DNA from: Phycisphaerae bacterium
GTDB lineage: Bacteria > Planctomycetota > Phycisphaerae > Sedimentisphaerales > SM23-30
DNA: 6,112 nucleotides
Reading direction: 5' to 3'
NCBI GenBank assembly: GCA_021736565.1
Contig: JAIPFO010000244.1
Span: 1 to 6,112 of the forward strand
Shown: positions 5,451 to 6,112 of the stretch, in pieces
How the letters are laid out: each line of letters begins with the position of its first letter
Numbering within the stretch: the stretch's first letter is position 1
Made by a program: the position numbers and the translations under genes
The notes under the pieces: model-generated
Told to the model about the DNA's origin: nothing
Seen by the model: only the letters and a program-made list of their open reading frames with translations
Databases searched by the model: none

Positions 5451-6112
5451 CACCTCTATATCAACGGCCAATACTGGGGCATTTACCAGACCCAGGAACG
5501 TTCCGAGGCCGCCTATGCCGAGACCTATCTGGGCGGGAAGAGTTCGGAATACGACGTGGTCAAGAATGACAATGGTTTTTACACACCCATTGTGGCCACC
5601 GACGGCAATCTGGACGCTTATAAGGATTTGTACGATCTGACGATGCTGGGCTTTGCAGACAACGCGGTCTATCTCCAGGCGCAGGGACTGAATCCCGACG
5701 GCACGAAAAATCCGACCTTCCCCAAACTGCTGGACGTGGACAATCTCATCGATTATGAGTTGATCGATTACTTTGTGCGGGAAAATGACGGACCGGGCGG
5801 ACCGACACCCAATAATGTATGGGGCATCTATAACCGGGTTAATCCCGATGGTTTCAAGTGGTTCCAGCACGACTCGGAACACACGATGTTCTTCGGCAGT
5901 GATGGCGTTTTCGACTTTACGACCAAGGGCGCACAGTGGGGGTTTTTCAATCCGACCTGGCTACACGAACAATTGATCATCAATAACCAAGAGTATCGCA
6001 TGGCCTTTGCCGACCGGGACCACAAGCACCTCTTCAATCAGGGGGCGCTTACGCCCAAGGCCAACCTCGCCCGCATGAAGTATCGCGCCGAACAGATCGA
6101 CCAGGCTATCAT
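5451..6112 (+). pseudogene. In-frame continuation of the CotH kinase domain after the TAG (runs off the window)
   Basis: 220 complete codons in the same frame as the upstream part, without another stop or frameshift, continuing past the window edge. The sequence is strongly CotH-like from the first codon: HLYINGQYWGIYQTQER is the segment that normally follows a TRSRY(Y) motif. Further on are LIDYELIDYFVREND, NNVWGIYNR and FKWFQHDSEHTM, where the acidic residues at 5871-5879 fit the metal-binding part of the family active site by position. No ribosome-binding site or sensible start begins this part on its own. It is either the second half of a gene inactivated by one nonsense change, the product of readthrough, or evidence of a base error at 5448-5450. 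Codons here are richer in G/C at the third position than in the lamin-tail region upstream. Confidence 0.75.

Noticed and set aside
5241..5882. A 213-codon minus-strand reading frame antisense to the CotH region
   Set aside because: It is a shadow of the clearly conserved CotH coding frame on the plus strand and has no recognisable product.

Overview
The window looks like chromosomal DNA of a Planctomycetota bacterium, most likely the Phycisphaerae/Sedimentisphaerales side. This is inferred from family style, not from a marker gene. The signs are a short ECF sigma factor paired with a membrane-anchored protein that has a LolA-like outer domain, and a large secreted protein joining a dockerin-like module, a lamin-tail domain, a chitobiase-C-like domain and a CotH kinase domain. 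Composition is moderate in GC, with AT-rich spacers.

Layout. (1) 34-1492, minus strand: a two-gene operon, an ECF sigma factor followed by a probable anti-sigma factor overlapping it by 11 bases. (2) 1493-1977: a divergent spacer of about 485 bases holding an inverted repeat upstream of the sigma gene and copy A of a structured intergenic repeat (1707-1800). (3) 1978-3367, plus strand: a possible 32-codon leader ORF ending on the ribosome-binding site of hflX, then hflX itself. The hflX frame plainly continues upstream of its first ATG/GTG, to a point where only ATA is well placed as a start. (4) 3368-3872: a spacer with a decayed lamin-tail fragment (3424-3612) and copy B of the same repeat (3761-3857), which abuts the ribosome-binding site of the next gene. 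(5) 3873 to the window end: a secreted CotH-type gene interrupted by one in-frame TAG at 5448-5450. The same frame then runs open for 220 codons to the edge, with the expected CotH sequence.

How the parts relate. The sigma/anti-sigma pair is a self-contained envelope-signalling unit. HflX is a housekeeping ribosome-associated GTPase. The CotH-type protein is an exported multidomain protein from a family that is often paralogous in these genomes. The lamin-tail fragment, the composition step inside the CotH frame and the shared flanking repeat all suggest a locus where such paralogues recombine and decay.

The points most worth a second look are the repeat pair, in which one CCCG arm can pair with either of two CGGG arms in both copies; the apparent non-AUG start of hflX behind a leader ORF; and the lone amber codon in an otherwise intact CotH gene. 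I see no CRISPR array, tRNA, rRNA, insertion sequence or recognisable defence system.
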